From positions 124,001 to 188,000 of the forward strand of contig JAHHHN010000001.1 in the NCBI GenBank assembly GCA_019359325.1: a stretch of DNA of 64,000 nt. Direction: 5' to 3'. The position numbers and the translations under genes were made by a program. Positions 25,355 to 33,642 of this stretch are shown in pieces. The stretch comes from Mojavia pulchra JT2-VF2 (GTDB taxonomy: Bacteria; Cyanobacteriota; Cyanobacteriia; Cyanobacteriales; Nostocaceae). The notes under the pieces are model-generated. The model worked only from the letters and a program-made list of their open reading frames with translations, did not search any database and was not told the origin of the DNA. Each line of letters starts with the position of its first letter. Within the stretch, counting starts at the first letter, position 1.

Positions 25355-28243
25355 CTAAGGATGATCCGCTAACAGCAACAGTAAACGGCTAACTACTCGA
25401 TGATCTGGTAATTGATAAAAATGCAATTCTCCTTTGAGTTGCTGTATGAGATTTTGGCAAATTAGGAGATGCAAACCAGGTGGTTGGTCAAGGATAGAAG
25501 GAGCAAGCCAATCCTTGGCTGTATCTTGTTGTAGCTCTGCCAGTAGCTGTGGTTCAATAATGCCATTATCAGTAATCGACAAATCTAACGTCCGCTCATC
25601 TAAGCGGCGACACCAGATATCAATTCTGCCTCCACTATGAGAACGGTGGCAGGCTATAACTAATAATTCATGAAGTACTAATTCAATTTTGGCGATGTCG
25701 CCACTAATCGCTAATGGCGATTGATTTCCTAAAGCTTGAGATCCTTTGAGATCCTCAGAACTTTGAAGTGACTCCTGATGCATAGCCAGTTGTCCCAAAC
25801 CGTGTACTCCTACCCAGAGTTTGTGTTGTTTGAGTAAATTGTCAACTCTATCGACTGCTCGCTTGAGCAAACTGGCTACAGGTATAGTTTCCCATTTCAT
25901 CTGCAACTGCCAATGTTCAAGTTTGAGCATTCCAGTGATCGAGGCAGTTGTGTAGTCTAACTGTCGCAGTAGTTGCTGGTAGCGCGTCTGAGTTATTTCA
26001 TTAGCAGGAATGTCTAAATCATTTATTTGAGAGATGAACAGTGTCATCGCCCTTTGAACTTCTTCTAGAGAGCGATGTTTGTACCAATTAAGTTGTTGTA
26101 ATTCCTTCGTGGTTGACTCTAGAAGATGGGTAATTTGCTTTTGACGATGCGACCAAGCTAACTGACAAACAAGAGTTTCGGCAACGCTGAGGCTTTGTTC
26201 TGACCAGAGACGCTCGTAATGGTCTGCGAGTAACACTACACCTGTGGGTTGCTCAACAGTGGAAGTACGCAGTACCATTACTAAAATTTGACCAATACCA
26301 GGCCCATTCAACCATTCTCTGGTTTCTAGAGGCAAATCATCTACCTTCACTCTAAGAGGGCCATCTTGAGTAAGTGCCCACTGGATAAGAGCCTCAGTCT
26401 GGATGGAAATAGATGTATCTAGAACAATCCCAAATTGTGTGTTAGCAATTACTCCAGGGATAATTTCTGCCTGATGCTGACCAGGCGACCAGGATAGCAT
26501 TATTGCCAAAGGACAACTTAAAATAGATGCTATTTGTTGCAGTGCTGTGCTTTCTAAATGATTTTCTTGTGCCTGGGCTGTTTTGCTCTGAGTTTGTGCA
26601 AAAATGCGTAGACATTGCTGAAAGCTATGTAAAATTGTTTTTTGCTGCTCGGCACTGGCTTGCAACAGCCATTGGCGGATCATCACACCTATTTGTTGAC
26701 TAATAACCCACAGCAGTTCCTTTTCTAAAGTTGTCCAAGAGCGATGGGTTTCGTGAGCGATAACTAAAAGTGCTGCTGGTGCATGACCTTGAGTACAATT
26801 AGAAACCAAAAGCGAATGTACATTATTTTCTAAAAAGGAAGGACGCCAGTTAAAAAATCGCAAATCTTCGTCTAAATTTTGAATTTCTACCGCGGCAGTG
26901 GCATATTGTAAAAGCTGCCTATCCATCTCTTTAAGAACATTGAGCGTAAATGTCAAAGTTCGGCGATTGTGAAGCTGGCTTTGGAAAAGTATTTCATAGT
27001 TATTCTGGTCAGAGTTATACCACAACAATAAAAAGCGCGTAGCCGCTAATCGATCCAGAACTTTTTCAGCACAGATGTGTAATATATCGTGAAGGTCATG
27101 CTCACTATAGATAGCTCGTGCAACTTGACTAGTTAGCTGGGCATCCTCTTGAATTTGTTGGATGGTGCTTTCCATATTTTCAGTAGGAGCAACTAAAGAG
27201 ATTAAGCCAGCAGCACCTTGCACGAAATTTTTATCTGCTTCTACCCAGATACGAGGTTGATTGCTCTCTACCGCCAGAAAACCTAACAAGTCTTTTTGCC
27301 AAATTATCGGAGCTGCCAACAGCGATCGCACCCGCAGGCGTTGCAGTAGCTTGCCTGTAAAATGGCTATTGAGGGAACTGCGTGACTCACCAATCCAGAC
27401 AATTTGATTGACTGACAAAGCATAATAAAATTCACTCAATTCCTGCACGGTAATTTCCACTGCTGGTGGCTGCGGACTAGAATTGCGACTCATATTCACC
27501 AGCTGATTGCTCATCCGACACCAAAAGTAGCGTCCTTCTTTTACAAACCAGTAAATATTTGTACGGGAGGGGGAAACAAATTGATGGGTTGCTTTTACTA
27601 CTGCTTCTAGCTTTTGATCAAGGTTACTTAAGCTGCCTAAATTACTCAGCAATTGCAACAGCGGCCCCTCAGAGCGCTTGGTTTGCTTTTGCTGCAAATC
27701 CATCTGATGTTGATAAAGGACTGCTCCCAGTTCGCCTAAGACCATTGAGAGTCTTGCTTTTGCTTCTCCAGCCAGGACGTAGCCCCAGTTTTGTGAACCC
27801 ATTAAGACCAAACCCAAACAACGGTCTTTATGGCGAATTGGTAAAATAATCGTTCCTTGGATGCGGAATTTTTTTGCTGCTTCCTGCAATGTTTCAGCGC
27901 GGTGTTCAGCTCTTAAATCGGCTAAACCCAAGGGACGCTGCTCGATTACTACTTGTTCTAATAAGTCTCCAGGGCTAAGAACTAACCGTTGTTGTAAAAA
28001 ATTGCTGTCTTTAGTGGGCGTAATGCCCCCTTTGCCAAACAATATGTGATTGAGGCGATCGTAAAAAGCAATCCAAATCAGTTGGTAGTTAAACTGTTCT
28101 TTAATATAAGAAATAGTAGTTTCGATCACAGAGTCAACATTATTCTCTTCCCTGAGTTTCTGGAGGACGCGTCCCAAGGACAGAATCTGTTTTTCAGCAG
28201 TTATCGGTTTTTCTGGCGGCCCCATCTGATTATTAGTCAACAT
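25355..28243 (-). CDS. Multi-GAF sensor protein with degenerate kinase module
   Basis: About 962 residues from the ATG at 28243; a GTG at 28276 would add 11 residues. Three to four GAF-like domains are visible: FNYQLIWIAFYDRL...GTIILPIRHKDRCLGLVLMGSQ (about 25-180), TNIYWFVKEGRYF...LLAAPIIWQKDLLGFLAVE, TRFLLLWYNSD..., and a more divergent one. A dimerisation-like helix with a possible phospho-His (WYKHRSLEEVQRA, about residue 745) and an ATPase-like tail follow. The ATPase N box is atypical (ELLVIACHRSHSGG) and only DNG remains of the G1 box. It may be a weak kinase or a purely regulatory sensor. Confidence 0.75.
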   Translation of the reverse strand: MLTNNQMGPPEKPITAEKQILSLGRVLQKLREENNVDSVIETTISYIKEQFNYQLIWIAFYDRLNHILFGKGGITPTKDSNFLQQRLVLSPGDLLEQVVIEQRPLGLADLRAEHRAETLQEAAKKFRIQGTIILPIRHKDRCLGLVLMGSQNWGYVLAGEAKARLSMVLGELGAVLYQHQMDLQQKQTKRSEGPLLQLLSNLGSLSNLDQKLEAVVKATHQFVSPSRTNIYWFVKEGRYFWCRMSNQLVNMSRNSSPQPPAVEITVQELSEFYYALSVNQIVWIGESRSSLNSHFTGKLLQRLRVRSLLAAPIIWQKDLLGFLAVESNQPRIWVEADKNFVQGAAGLISLVAPTENMESTIQQIQEDAQLTSQVARAIYSEHDLHDILHICAEKVLDRLAATRFLLLWYNSDQNNYEILFQSQLHNRRTLTFTLNVLKEMDRQLLQYATAAVEIQNLDEDLRFFNWRPSFLENNVHSLLVSNCTQGHAPAALLVIAHETHRSWTTLEKELLWVISQQIGVMIRQWLLQASAEQQKTILHSFQQCLRIFAQTQSKTAQAQENHLESTALQQIASILSCPLAIMLSWSPGQHQAEIIPGVIANTQFGIVLDTSISIQTEALIQWALTQDGPLRVKVDDLPLETREWLNGPGIGQILVMVLRTSTVEQPTGVVLLADHYERLWSEQSLSVAETLVCQLAWSHRQKQITHLLESTTKELQQLNWYKHRSLEEVQRAMTLFISQINDLDIPANEITQTRYQQLLRQLDYTTASITGMLKLEHWQLQMKWETIPVASLLKRAVDRVDNLLKQHKLWVGVHGLGQLAMHQESLQSSEDLKGSQALGNQSPLAISGDIAKIELVLHELLVIACHRSHSGGRIDIWCRRLDERTLDLSITDNGIIEPQLLAELQQDTAKDWLAPSILDQPPGLHLLICQNLIQQLKGELHFYQLPDHRVVSRLLLLLADHP

Positions 28244-28434
28244 AACTTGTAATATATAAGATGCCCGGAAAAGCACCCTGATTAATATTGCCTGTAAGTT
28301 CTAGGTAGTAGAGTAGTTCACTTCAGATCAAATAAAACCAGCATCAAGTGCGAAACTCTTAATAAATTTGAATAATGCGGATTAGACAGGTAAGAAAGCA
28401 GACTGTTGTATATTAATCCGTATTAGGAATTGAC

Positions 28435-29577
28435 ATGGATATTTATCAATTAGCAATTCGTCCACTTTTGTTCAATCTGGTCAAAGCAGATCCAGAATGG
28501 TTACACCAGCAGACGGTTCACACGATTAGTAGCCTCTCAAACACAAGCACTCGTCCACCTTCTAGATGGATTAATAGCCTTCTTCAGCAGTCGTTGTGCT
28601 TAGAAGATTCACGTTTAGAGCAAACTTTGTTTGGGCTAAACTTTCCCAACCCTGTAGGTTTAGCAGCTGGGTTCGACAAGGATGGAGTAGGCGCTAGTAT
28701 CTGGTCGAGTCTTGGTTTTGGTTTTGCAGAACTGGGAACTGTGACATTTGTAGCACAGCCTGGAAATCCTCGTCCTCGCTTGTTTCGCTTGCCTTTGGAT
28801 AAAGCTGCCCTCAACCGCATGGGCTTTAATAATAGCGGTGCAGCAGCAATGGCGGCACGTCTAGCACAAATGCAACACGAGTTAACTTTGCCAATACCCA
28901 TAGGCATTAATTTGGGTAAGTCTAAGGTAACGCCCTTAGAAGCAGCTGCCAGCGATTATCTCAATAGTTTTCGTTTACTTAAGGATTTGGGAGACTATTT
29001 TGTAGTCAATGTGTCTTCTCCGAATACGCCAGGGTTGCGATCGCTCCAAGATGCAGCCATGCTGGGTGCTATTTTTGATTTGTTACAACAAGAAAATAAT
29101 TCACAAAAACCGATTTTTGTCAAGATAGCACCTGACTTGGAATGGGAAGCGATCGCCGATATTATTGAGCTGGCAAAAACCTACCAAATAGCGGGAATTA
29201 TCGCCACTAATACCACCATCCGCCGCGATTTACTGAAAACGCAGATAATTACCCAAACAGGCAAAACTGTACAGGAAGAAGCTGGTGGAATTAGCGGCGC
29301 ACCATTACGCGATCGTTCCACCGAAGTAATTCGTTTTATTTGGCAGCAAACCCAAGGGCAATTGCCGATTATCGGTGTGGGTGGCATCTTTTCCCCTGAA
29401 GATGCCTGGGAAAAAATTACTGCTGGTGCTAGCCTGATCCAGGTTTATACAGGCTGGATTTACGAAGGCCCAATGATGGTACGCCGTATTCTCAAAGGTT
29501 TACTTTCCTATTTAGAACAAAGCGGATTAACTTCCATAAACGAAGCTGTAGGTTTAGAAGCAAAAAGTAAAAAGTAA
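28435..29577 (+). CDS. pyrD: Dihydroorotate dehydrogenase (quinone, class 2)
   Basis: A 380-residue FMN enzyme of pyrimidine synthesis oxidising dihydroorotate to orotate with quinone as acceptor. The N-terminal amphipathic extension (residues 1-50) marks the membrane-associated class 2. Motifs: [61 protein letters not shown] with the catalytic Ser, IATNTT and [12 protein letters not shown]. Length is slightly long but normal for cyanobacteria. The divergent GAF protein starts about 190 bases upstream. Confidence 0.95.
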   Translation: MDIYQLAIRPLLFNLVKADPEWLHQQTVHTISSLSNTSTRPPSRWINSLLQQSLCLEDSRLEQTLFGLNFPNPVGLAAGFDKDGVGASIWSSLGFGFAELGTVTFVAQPGNPRPRLFRLPLDKAALNRMGFNNSGAAAMAARLAQMQHELTLPIPIGINLGKSKVTPLEAAASDYLNSFRLLKDLGDYFVVNVSSPNTPGLRSLQDAAMLGAIFDLLQQENNSQKPIFVKIAPDLEWEAIADIIELAKTYQIAGIIATNTTIRRDLLKTQIITQTGKTVQEEAGGISGAPLRDRSTEVIRFIWQQTQGQLPIIGVGGIFSPEDAWEKITAGASLIQVYTGWIYEGPMMVRRILKGLLSYLEQSGLTSINEAVGLEAKSKK

Positions 29578-29629
29578 AAACTTAAGCAATAAATCTTGGC
29601 AAAAGCCAAGAAAAAACGCTGATCTACTT

Positions 29630-30379
29630 TTAACTTTCACTTTCTTCTAAGGGGAAAAATTCCCTAGCTTTTCGAGAAAACGACCAAGCAATACCATCTG
29701 GGTCACGGCTGCGGCTCCATTCTGGAAAGTCCGGATCGTTTCGGCGTTTATACACTGTGCTGGAATAAACATTTAGTCGTTTGGCCAGTTCCGATTGAAT
29801 CAAAGAGCCAAACAACAATTGTTTTTCCAGTGGTTTTTTGACTTCTTCATGAGTTGCAGAATCAGTTGCTGCTGGAACTAAGTCAGCTTCTATTTCTTCC
29901 TGCTCTGGCTGGGGTAGCGGTGGTGCTAGAAGAGTTTGAGCAGTTTGGGCTACTGGTTGAGAAGGTAGTTCTTTAACAGGCTCACTACTTTCGAGTATGT
30001 TGCCCAAAATAGTGGCATTGATAAAGTAATAGACCGGACTACCATCTTCCGTTTTCAGAATACTGGCACCAAACTCGTTAGCTTTAGTATCTAGATAGCG
30101 CGTTGCTGTTGTTCCCGGAAAATTACCCCTGATTGCCAAGTCCATTGGCGTCACCCTGCCCTGGGTTTCCCTAATCAGTTTATGGAAAATTGGATTAACT
30201 TGCTGGCACCACTGTTGCCATTGATACCGCTGCCAAGTTTTAAAACCCGTCACTATAGTTGCGATCGCCAGCAAAAATTTCCAAGTTGAAACTAGGAAAA
30301 TAATCAAAAACGAGATTGGCAAAAGCAGAACGAGAAAGCCCTTCCCGCTCCTTTCAATAGGTGTTTCACTGATGCTCAT
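29630..30379 (-). CDS. Membrane-anchored protein with C-terminal winged/HTH-like domain
   Basis: From ATG 30379 (MSISETP) the protein has 249 residues; an upstream in-frame ATG at 30469 would add 30 residues but looks like leader sequence. One long or two short membrane helices lie at about residues 15-48 (FLVLLLPISFLIIFLVSTWKFLLAIATIVTGF). A small domain follows (RVTPMDLAIRGNFPGTTATRYLDTKANEFGASI), then a Pro/Glu linker, and a C-terminal region (LIQSELAKRLNVYSSTVYKRRNDPDFPEWSRSRDPDGIAW) that looks like a helix-turn-helix. It is probably cytoplasmic at the C-terminus. Function unknown. Confidence 0.65.
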   Translation of the reverse strand: MSISETPIERSGKGFLVLLLPISFLIIFLVSTWKFLLAIATIVTGFKTWQRYQWQQWCQQVNPIFHKLIRETQGRVTPMDLAIRGNFPGTTATRYLDTKANEFGASILKTEDGSPVYYFINATILGNILESSEPVKELPSQPVAQTAQTLLAPPLPQPEQEEIEADLVPAATDSATHEEVKKPLEKQLLFGSLIQSELAKRLNVYSSTVYKRRNDPDFPEWSRSRDPDGIAWSFSRKAREFFPLEESES

Positions 30380-30479
30380 TGCTGCCAAGTGAATTTGTCG
30401 AAAATAAATAATTATTATCTTGGCAAAAATTGTGGCATTTTTTTGTATCTTTTGGCAAAGCCACGGCAAATTTGTTGGA

Positions 30480-30767
30480 AAAATATAACATTAGTAATTT
30501 TTATACACTGTACATATCTTAAATAATTGACAAACTCAATAAGCTTATAAAAACTAAATTACAAAGGTTTTGCCTGAAAAAATCTGCTTTTGCCGATAGG
30601 AAAATATGGCAATAGTAGTATTTTATTGTATTAAAAAATACTTATATTTTTTAAATTGAGGCTAGAAATAGCACTTAAAATTTCCAATGACCAGCGTTTA
30701 AGGCATTGCTTGGTTACATAAAGGTTTTGACTCAAGCCAAGATTTTCAAAATTAGCGTCTTGGACAC
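30480..30767. other. A+T-rich stretch upstream of the Y RNA array
   Basis: About 290 bases without a gene between the divergent membrane protein and the promoter of the RNA array. A polyadenine/thymine-rich core (30620-30660) is the only visible feature. Confidence 0.4.
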
Positions 30768-30796
30768 TTGACACTTAATAATACATATACTACATT
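30768..30796 (+). promoter_or_regulatory. Candidate promoter of the Y RNA - rsr array
   Basis: A perfect TTGACA (30768-30773) is followed, 17 bases on, by TACATT (30791-30796), a 4-of-6 match to the -10 box. Transcription would begin near 30803, about 35 bases before the first tRNA-shaped RNA. Confidence 0.45.
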
Positions 30797-30837
30797 AATA
30801 ATACAAGCCGATATTCCAAAAGGAGTAAGCTTTAGCC

Positions 30838-30968
30838 GTAGCGGATAGCTCAAGTAATAGAGCGCCCACCTTGCCCGCAAGGGCCGATATATCGAGGGTT
30901 ACCGCATATCTATTAAAAACCCTTGATTCCACTTCTGGAGGTGCAGGTGAAAATCCTGCTCCGCTACA
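30838..30968 (+). ncRNA. Y RNA-like (YrlA-type) tRNA mimic, unit 1
   Basis: The acceptor stem GTAGCGGA (30838-30845) pairs perfectly with TCCGCTAC (30960-30967). The D stem is GCTC/GAGC and the T stem GCAGG/CCTGC. The anticodon arm is replaced by an insert with the hairpin TTGCCC-GCAA-GGGCCGA (30871-30887). Its TT-GCC/GGC-C-GA pairing with one bulged C is the same pattern as the Ro-binding helix of animal Y RNAs (UUGAC/GGUCCGA). A second strong stem, TCGAGGGTT with AACCCTTGA, follows. The D loop lacks the usual GG and the T loop is TGAAAAT, so the tRNA elbow contact is probably lost although all stems remain. Known bacterial YrlA RNAs combine a Ro-binding module with a tRNA-like module, as here. 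Confidence 0.75.
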
Positions 30969-30975
30969 CCCAAAA

Positions 30976-31004
30976 TCTAATTTTGAATTTTGAATTTTGA
31001 ATTG
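30976..31004. repeat. A+T-rich spacer repeat between Y RNA units (copy 1)
   Basis: A run of attttga-type heptamers separates units 1 and 2. A near-identical copy at 31140-31168 separates units 2 and 3. Such runs are common in Nostoc-type genomes. Their presence in both gaps shows that unit plus spacer was duplicated together (period about 163 bases). Confidence 0.7.
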
Positions 31005-31009
31005 TTATG

Positions 31010-31135
31010 TGGCGGGTAGCTCAGAGGTAGAGCGCTAAACATCCTTGTTCACCCCTTGCCTGCAAAGGCCGACGAATTGAGGGTTATCGATTTGGGTTCG
31101 AGAGGTCGCAGGTTCAATTCCTGCCCCGCCACCCA
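31010..31135 (+). ncRNA. Y RNA-like (YrlA-type) tRNA mimic, unit 2, with encoded CCA
   Basis: The acceptor TGGCGGG (31010-31016) pairs with CCCGCCA (31125-31131). Discriminator C and an encoded CCA (31133-31135) follow. The D arm is GCTC-AGAGGTA-GAGC with the conserved GG. The T arm is GCAGG-TTCAATT-CCTGC, a consensus T loop. The insert between the arms carries CCTTGTTCACCCC and the Ro-type hairpin TTGCC-TGCAAA-GGCCGA. It should fold as a tRNA with a long Y RNA arm in place of the anticodon arm, and could be a substrate for T-loop modification and tRNA end-processing enzymes, as established for YrlA RNAs. Not a functional tRNA: no anticodon loop can be formed. Confidence 0.8.
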
Positions 31136-31139
31136 AAAC

Positions 31140-31168
31140 CTAATTTTGAATTTTGCATTTTGAATTGT
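31140..31168. repeat. A+T-rich spacer repeat between Y RNA units (copy 2)
   Basis: The second copy of the attttga-type spacer, differing from copy 1 at only a few positions. Confidence 0.7.
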
Positions 31169-31172
31169 CATG

Positions 31173-31296
31173 TGGCAGGTAGCTCAGAGGTAGAGCGCCT
31201 AAAACATCCTTGTTCATCCCTTGCCTGAAAAGGCCGAAGAATGAGGGTTATCGCCTTCCACGCGGGATGTCGCAGGTTCGATTCCTGCCCTGCCAC
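31173..31296 (+). ncRNA. Y RNA-like (YrlA-type) tRNA mimic, unit 3
   Basis: The acceptor TGGCAGG (31173-31179) pairs with CCTGCCA (31289-31295). The D arm is GCTC-AGAGGTA-GAGC and the T arm GCAGG-TTCGATT-CCTGC with a perfect consensus loop. The acceptor differs from unit 2 by a compensated pair (GGCGGG/CCCGCC versus GGCAGG/CCTGCC), evidence that the fold is selected. The insert has TTGCC-TGAAAA-GGCCGAAG (Ro-type helix), and ACATCC pairs with GGATGT at the base of the Y arm. CCA is not encoded. The stop-free frame that runs from 31241 through this RNA into the Ro gene is not its coding start. Confidence 0.8.
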
Positions 31297-31305
31297 CTTT
31301 CATTT

Positions 31306-31333
31306 TTGCCCGCAAGGGCCGGGAGATGAAGCC
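31306..31333 (+). promoter_or_regulatory. Ro-binding-type hairpin in the rsr 5' leader next to the RBS
   Basis: TTGCCCGCAAGGGCCG (31306-31321) is identical over 16 bases to the Ro-type hairpin of unit 1 (30871-30886). It is followed at once by GGGAG, the likely Shine-Dalgarno sequence, and ATG at 31334. The closing GA is GG here. If Ro protein binds this copy it would cover its own ribosome site, so translational self-control is possible; this is inference. Confidence 0.6.
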
Positions 31334-32938
31334 ATGAATTATAATTTTTTTACTAAAAAGAAGACATCTACACCACAAACTCAGCCTATCCCCGGACGAG
31401 AAGCAGAGATGATCCAGGGCCGTTCCGGCGGGTATATGTTTGATGCTGGTATTTGGAAAATGCTGCGCCGTTGTTTATTAATTGGCACGGCAAAAAGCAC
31501 TTACTACGCAGGCAAACAAGAATTAACAGAAGATTTTGTGGCGATTATCAAGCAAGCAGTCGCTGAAAATCCGGGACGTGTTGCAGAAGAAATTATGTAT
31601 GCTAGCGATGGACGCGCCATCAATAACAGTGCGCCTATCTTAGCTTTGGTATTGCTGTCGATGGGTGAAGCGCCAGAAGCCAAAAAAGCTTTTGCAGAAA
31701 TATTTCCGCAAGTTGTCCGCACTGGTAGTCACTTCTACGAATGGCTAAACTACACCAAATCTCTGCGGGGATTTGGTAAGGTAGTGCGCGAAGTTGGTAA
31801 AACTTGGCTGTCGCGGGAAGATGTGAAGGGTTTGGCTTATCAACTGTTGAAATATCAACAACGTCAAGGCTTTTCGCACCGAGATGCATTGCGGTTATTT
31901 CATGTCAAACCACCTACAGAAACTCACCGTGAATTATTTGAGTGGGTAGTAAAAGGTTGGGAAGATTTACCCGCAGACATCCCCTCCGAAGCCTTAGCGC
32001 AGATTTGGTGGTATGAATGGCTAAAGCGGAATCCCACCCAAACTCATGAAGCTATTGCTCAAGGGCGCTTAACCCACGAAATGGCTGCACCTGTAGGCAA
32101 GATGGATAAGCAAGCTTGGCAACTGCTGTTTCAGGAAATGCCAATTAGTGCAATGCTGCGTAACCTCGGTTCTTTGACTGAACTGGGTGTGTTACGAACT
32201 GATGAAAGTGCCAATGTGCTGCGAGTGGAAGCAGTTCTCAACAACAAAGAACATCTGCGTAAAGGTCGCATCCATCCGATTGATGTTTTAAAAGCTCTTA
32301 AAACTTATCAATCTGGTGGCAAATTAGGGCGCAGTCAGAAGACATGGCAACCAGTTCCTCGGATTGTAGACATCTTAGAAAAGGCGCTAGAACTGTCTTT
32401 TGATGTTGTGCAACCTACAGGCAAAGTTTTCATGCACGCTGTGGATGTTTCTGGCTCTATGTCTTGGGGTGTTGTGGATTCAGTAGGTTTAAGCTGCTGT
32501 GAAATTGCCACTACAATGGCATTGGTAACAGCAAAAGCAGAGAGAAACTACATGATTCGCGGCTTTGCTACCGAATTTCGGGAATTAGGTATCACGGCTA
32601 AGGATACTTTTAGTTCTGCTGTGGCTAAAGCGAGCAACCAAAACTTTGGTGGAACAGATGCATCTGTGGCTTATGACTGGATGATTAAGAACAACTTCAA
32701 AGCAGATGTAGTCTGCTTCTGGACTGATAATGAGTCATGGGCTGGTTCTAAGCACCCCAGTCAAGCATTGACACAGTACCGCAAGAAGGTGAATCCTGAT
32801 GTTAAGGCGGTGTATGTGACTCTTGCACCTTACCAGATTACCTTGGTAGATCCTCAAGATCAATTGTCCTGGGATTTGGCAGGGTTCGATCCGGGAACAC
32901 CTCGTATCATCCAGATGCTTGCTATAGGTGAACTGTAG
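31334..32938 (+). CDS. rsr: Ro60 / Rsr (TROVE domain) RNA-binding protein
   Basis: A 534-residue orthologue of the Ro60 autoantigen. The N-terminal HEAT-like TROVE ring (about 20-360) includes QIPGREAEMIQGRSGGYMFDAG-like opening residues, AILALVLLSMGEAPEAKKAF and GMGEAP-like helices, and RIHPIDVLKALKTYQSGGKLG. A von Willebrand A domain follows (about 365-530) with a complete MIDAS: DVSGSMSW, the Thr in FGGTDASVA and the Asp in FWTDNES. Ro forms a ring that binds misfolded RNA ends in its cavity and Y RNAs on its outer face. Start ATG 31334 is chosen for its length, the GGGAG eight bases upstream and the natural family N-terminus. It follows the three Y RNA-like units directly. No rtcA/rtcB or pnp gene is adjacent. 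Confidence 0.92.
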   Translation: MNYNFFTKKKTSTPQTQPIPGREAEMIQGRSGGYMFDAGIWKMLRRCLLIGTAKSTYYAGKQELTEDFVAIIKQAVAENPGRVAEEIMYASDGRAINNSAPILALVLLSMGEAPEAKKAFAEIFPQVVRTGSHFYEWLNYTKSLRGFGKVVREVGKTWLSREDVKGLAYQLLKYQQRQGFSHRDALRLFHVKPPTETHRELFEWVVKGWEDLPADIPSEALAQIWWYEWLKRNPTQTHEAIAQGRLTHEMAAPVGKMDKQAWQLLFQEMPISAMLRNLGSLTELGVLRTDESANVLRVEAVLNNKEHLRKGRIHPIDVLKALKTYQSGGKLGRSQKTWQPVPRIVDILEKALELSFDVVQPTGKVFMHAVDVSGSMSWGVVDSVGLSCCEIATTMALVTAKAERNYMIRGFATEFRELGITAKDTFSSAVAKASNQNFGGTDASVAYDWMIKNNFKADVVCFWTDNESWAGSKHPSQALTQYRKKVNPDVKAVYVTLAPYQITLVDPQDQLSWDLAGFDPGTPRIIQMLAIGEL

Positions 32939-32960
32939 ACATTGCTGAATACTACAAGAT

Positions 32961-32998
32961 AAAGGATAGAGGTAAAACACACCTTATCCTTTATTTTT
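32961..32998 (+). terminator. Terminator of rsr
   Basis: AAAGGATA-G-AGGT pairs with ACCT-TATCCTTT around an AAAACAC loop, and the stem is followed by ATTTTT. It lies 22 bases after the stop. Confidence 0.85.
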
Positions 32999-33642
32999 GG
33001 TATGTGCAAACTGCTGTAAGCTTCAAACTCTACCTAACATTAAGCTGTCGCGCCTACAAGTTGCACTATTTTCATTGTCAATAAAAGCTGCAAACCCTCT
33101 CCCTTGCTCCCTGCCCCCCTTCGGGTTCGCCAGTCCCCCATCGTGACGGAGACCGCCAAGACGGGGGCTGGTCTCACCTGCCCCCTGCGGTCTCAATGTG
33201 CAAATTAAATGCTTAACACCTTATAGTACTTACGCAAAATTATGAAAAAACGAACCGCGAAGGCCGCAAAGGGCACGAAGTTATAAGAGTTTTAGAGAGT
33301 TATTGCGTAAGTTTTATATAATATAGTGGGAAGACTATTCAAATAAAGCATTTTGCCAAATAACAAACTTCTGCGATCGCAGCTTGCATTGCTTTGATAA
33401 ACTTCTCAGCAAAAATCATATTTAAATATTAATTCAATTATGATTTAAAATTAAAATAATACTGTCTGAAATCAAATTATACTTGCGTTAATTTTACAGT
33501 TTGTGCATATTGCATTGTTTACAGCACAAGCATCTACTACAAGCATAAATTCCTTAACATCACCGGATTTGTGCTTACTCTTTAGTAGACAACAAATATT
33601 TCTCCAGGGTTCAGCCTAATGTTATGGTAGCTTATTGTTAGA
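32999..33642. other. Intergenic stretch with low-complexity and MITE-like repeats
   Basis: About 640 bases without a gene. A C-rich low-complexity part (33100-33190) is followed by the 85-bp MITE-like element listed separately, then A+T-rich sequence. Confidence 0.5.
33228..33312. repeat. 85-bp MITE-like repeat with 10-bp terminal inverted repeats
   Basis: It begins ACTTACGCAA and ends TTGCGTAAGT, perfect inverted ends, with an internal accgcgaaggccgcaaagggcacgaag-like segment of a kind dispersed in Nostoc genomes. It has no coding capacity. Confidence 0.6.

Noticed and set aside
31010-31296. Functional tRNAs, or tRNAs with introns, at units 2 and 3
   Set aside because: No anticodon stem-loop can be made from the inserts, no group I intron core is visible, and all three inserts share a Ro-type hairpin next to a Ro gene.
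31241-31333. Upstream extension of the Ro gene beginning MRVIAFHAGCRR
   Set aside because: These codons lie inside Y RNA unit 3 and the leader hairpin; the family N-terminus, length and ribosome site point to ATG 31334.
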